DNA from: Nocardioides sp. Root1257
Lineage (GTDB): Bacteria > Actinomycetota > Actinomycetes > Propionibacteriales > Nocardioidaceae
Reading direction: 5' to 3'
Length of the DNA: 64,000 nt
Assembly (NCBI RefSeq): GCF_001425175.1
Contig: NZ_LMDV01000008.1
Location: 1,187 to 65,186, forward strand
Of this stretch, positions 62,806 to 64,000 are shown piece after piece. The notes below the pieces were generated by a model. The model did no database searches and had not been told where the DNA came from. It saw only the letters and a list, made by a program, of their open reading frames with translations. The position numbers and the translations under genes are program-made. The stretch's first letter is position 1; every line of letters begins with the position of its first letter.

Positions 62806-64000
62806 TTACGGAGCGGGCTCGTGGGCCGGCTGGTCGCTGACCACGGAGAGCACCGCGGGAGGCGTCACGACGCTCAGCTGCGGAGGCGCGGCCTGCACGG
62901 GCAGGCGGACGGTCACCGTGGTGCCGACGCCCTCCTCGGAGTCGATCACGACCGCGCCGGCGTGCCGGTCGACGATGGTCTGCATGATCCGGACGCCGAG
63001 CCCGGTGCCGGCGATCTCGTTGGTGACCGCGTTCGACGCCCGGAAGAAGCGGGTGCCGAGCCGCTCGATCTCGCCGGCGGGGATGCCGATGCCGCGATCG
63101 GTCACCGCGACCTCGACCTGGCCGCGACCCGTCGTGATCGCGACGTCGACGATGCCGTCGTCGTGGCTGAACTTCACGGCGTTGCTCACCACGTTGAGGA
63201 ACGCGCGGTGCAGCATCGCCCGGTCGGCCAGCACCGAGACGTCGACCTGGGGCGTCTTCACCCCGATCCGGATGCTGCGGCGGGCGGCGGTGATCTTCAC
63301 GTCCATCACCACGTCGCGCACCAGGGCCGCGAGGTCGACCGGCTCCATCTGCTGGTTGCTGCCCTCGGCCCGCTGGAGGGTGAGCAGGTCGTCGATCAGC
63401 ATCTTCAGGCGCGCGACGTTGCGGCGGGTCGCGTCGAGCATCCGCTCGTGCCGCGGCTCCATCTGGCCCTCGAACTCCTCGGCGACCAGCTCGAGGTAGC
63501 CGCTGATCGTCGTGAGCGGGGTCCGCAGCTCGTGGGAGACGTTCGCGACGAAGTCGTCCTTCGCGGTGTCGAGCGTGCGCAGCTCGCGCTGGATCCAGAT
63601 CTCGACCGCGCGCGCCCGCGTCTGCGCGTCCGCGAGGTCGTTGAGGGCCTGGGCGACGGCCTGGACCTCCTTGGGCCCGGTCGCCGCGGCGCGGATGTCG
63701 TGGTCACCCCGGGCCATCCGCTGCACGACCTTCTCGAGGGCGAGGAACGGCGTGGACAGCTCGCCCAGCAGGCGCCGGCGCGAGCGGGTCAGGACGACGG
63801 CGGCGATCGCGGCGAGCAGCACGACGGCGAGGACCGTGCCCCGCAGCCGCAGCGCGACCCCGTCGCTCGCCGACCGCACGCGCCCGTCGAACGCTTCGGT
63901 CGTGGTCTGGTGCGCGGAGCGGATCGCGTCGAAGGCCGCGTTGCCCGCGCGAGCCTCCCGCGGTGTCACGCCGGCGCCGCCCTCGGCGGCCAGCCGTGGC
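62806..64000 (-). CDS. Membrane sensor histidine kinase (5' end outside window)
   Basis: The last 398 residues of a kinase are visible; the frame stays open to the window edge. One helix (TVLAVVLLAAIAAVVLTRSR) is followed by HAMP (LEKVVQRMARGDHDIRAAAT), the H-box NVSHELRTPLTTISGYLELV, and the ATPase with NVVSNAVKFSHDDGI, DRGIGIPAGEIE and GTGLGVRIMQTIV. An extracytoplasmic sensor probably precedes the helix. No response regulator is in view. A GTG at 63969 is possible but would leave no first membrane helix. Confidence 0.9.
   Translation of the reverse strand, partial: PRLAAEGGAGVTPREARAGNAAFDAIRSAHQTTTEAFDGRVRSASDGVALRLRGTVLAVVLLAAIAAVVLTRSRRRLLGELSTPFLALEKVVQRMARGDHDIRAAATGPKEVQAVAQALNDLADAQTRARAVEIWIQRELRTLDTAKDDFVANVSHELRTPLTTISGYLELVAEEFEGQMEPRHERMLDATRRNVARLKMLIDDLLTLQRAEGSNQQMEPVDLAALVRDVVMDVKITAARRSIRIGVKTPQVDVSVLADRAMLHRAFLNVVSNAVKFSHDDGIVDVAITTGRGQVEVAVTDRGIGIPAGEIERLGTRFFRASNAVTNEIAGTGLGVRIMQTIVDRHAGAVVIDSEEGVGTTVTVRLPVQAAPPQLSVVTPPAVLSVVSDQPAHEPAP

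Overview
The window comes from a high-GC actinobacterium, most like Nocardioides or another member of the Nocardioidaceae. The grounds are strong G/C bias at third codon positions, many GTG starts, TANNNT -10 boxes sitting directly upstream of start codons (leaderless transcripts), NucS mismatch repair, a SARP/AfsR-type regulator, and the gene order rpmE-prfA-prmC-tsaC-wecA-atpZ-atpI-atpBEFHAGDC. No tRNA, rRNA, CRISPR array or prophage was seen. The only mobile-element trace is a transposase tail at the extreme left edge.

Layout. 1-8.4 kb: transposase remnant, an EamA exporter divergent from a CGNR zinc-finger regulator, a DUF4157 protein, a hydrolase, a GH114-like secreted protein, an MFS transporter and small genes. 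8.4-9.0 kb: a YCII-family gene and a DUF6069 gene transcribed divergently from two near-identical ECF-type promoters. 9.0-22.5 kb: a catabolic region centred on one long operon (TetR, Pot-type ABC importer, flavin amine oxidase, acyl-CoA dehydrogenase, CaiD-like hydratase, CdhC-, CdhA- and CdhB-like enzymes). It is flanked by a divergent ADP-forming acyl-CoA synthetase and a Rieske oxygenase. The best reading is conversion of gamma-butyrobetaine or carnitine to glycine betaine. The TetR operon and the Rieske gene share an almost identical operator. 22.5-39 kb: a secreted beta-propeller, a RelA/SpoT-like toxin candidate, a chemoreceptor, a duplicated 3-hydroxyacyl-CoA dehydrogenase, nucS, a secreted glycosidase-like protein, a PAS histidine kinase, a DAAO-type oxidase, ferritin and a PadR/ABC exporter operon. 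39-50 kb: MeaA-type B12 mutase, STAS protein, cobalamin adenosyltransferase, MFS transporter, and a large SARP-ATPase regulator divergent from a BBE-type flavoprotein. 50-62.7 kb: the full F1Fo ATP synthase operon with a Rex-like operator upstream, then wecA, tsaC, prmC, prfA and rpmE. 62.8-64 kb: a truncated membrane histidine kinase.

Observations most worth following. (1) The carnitine/betaine regulon uses an unusual mix of parts: NDP-forming ligase, Pot-type transporter and amine oxidase. (2) Two proteins encoded 20 kb apart, one with DUF4157 and one with a RelA/SpoT-like domain, carry the same PAAPVPL motif at residues 27-33. This suggests a common targeting leader, perhaps for a contractile injection system elsewhere in the genome. 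(3) Several well-formed regulatory sites were found: twin ECF promoters, a Rex site at atp, 11-bp phased repeats at the SARP gene, and 12-bp iterons at meaA.
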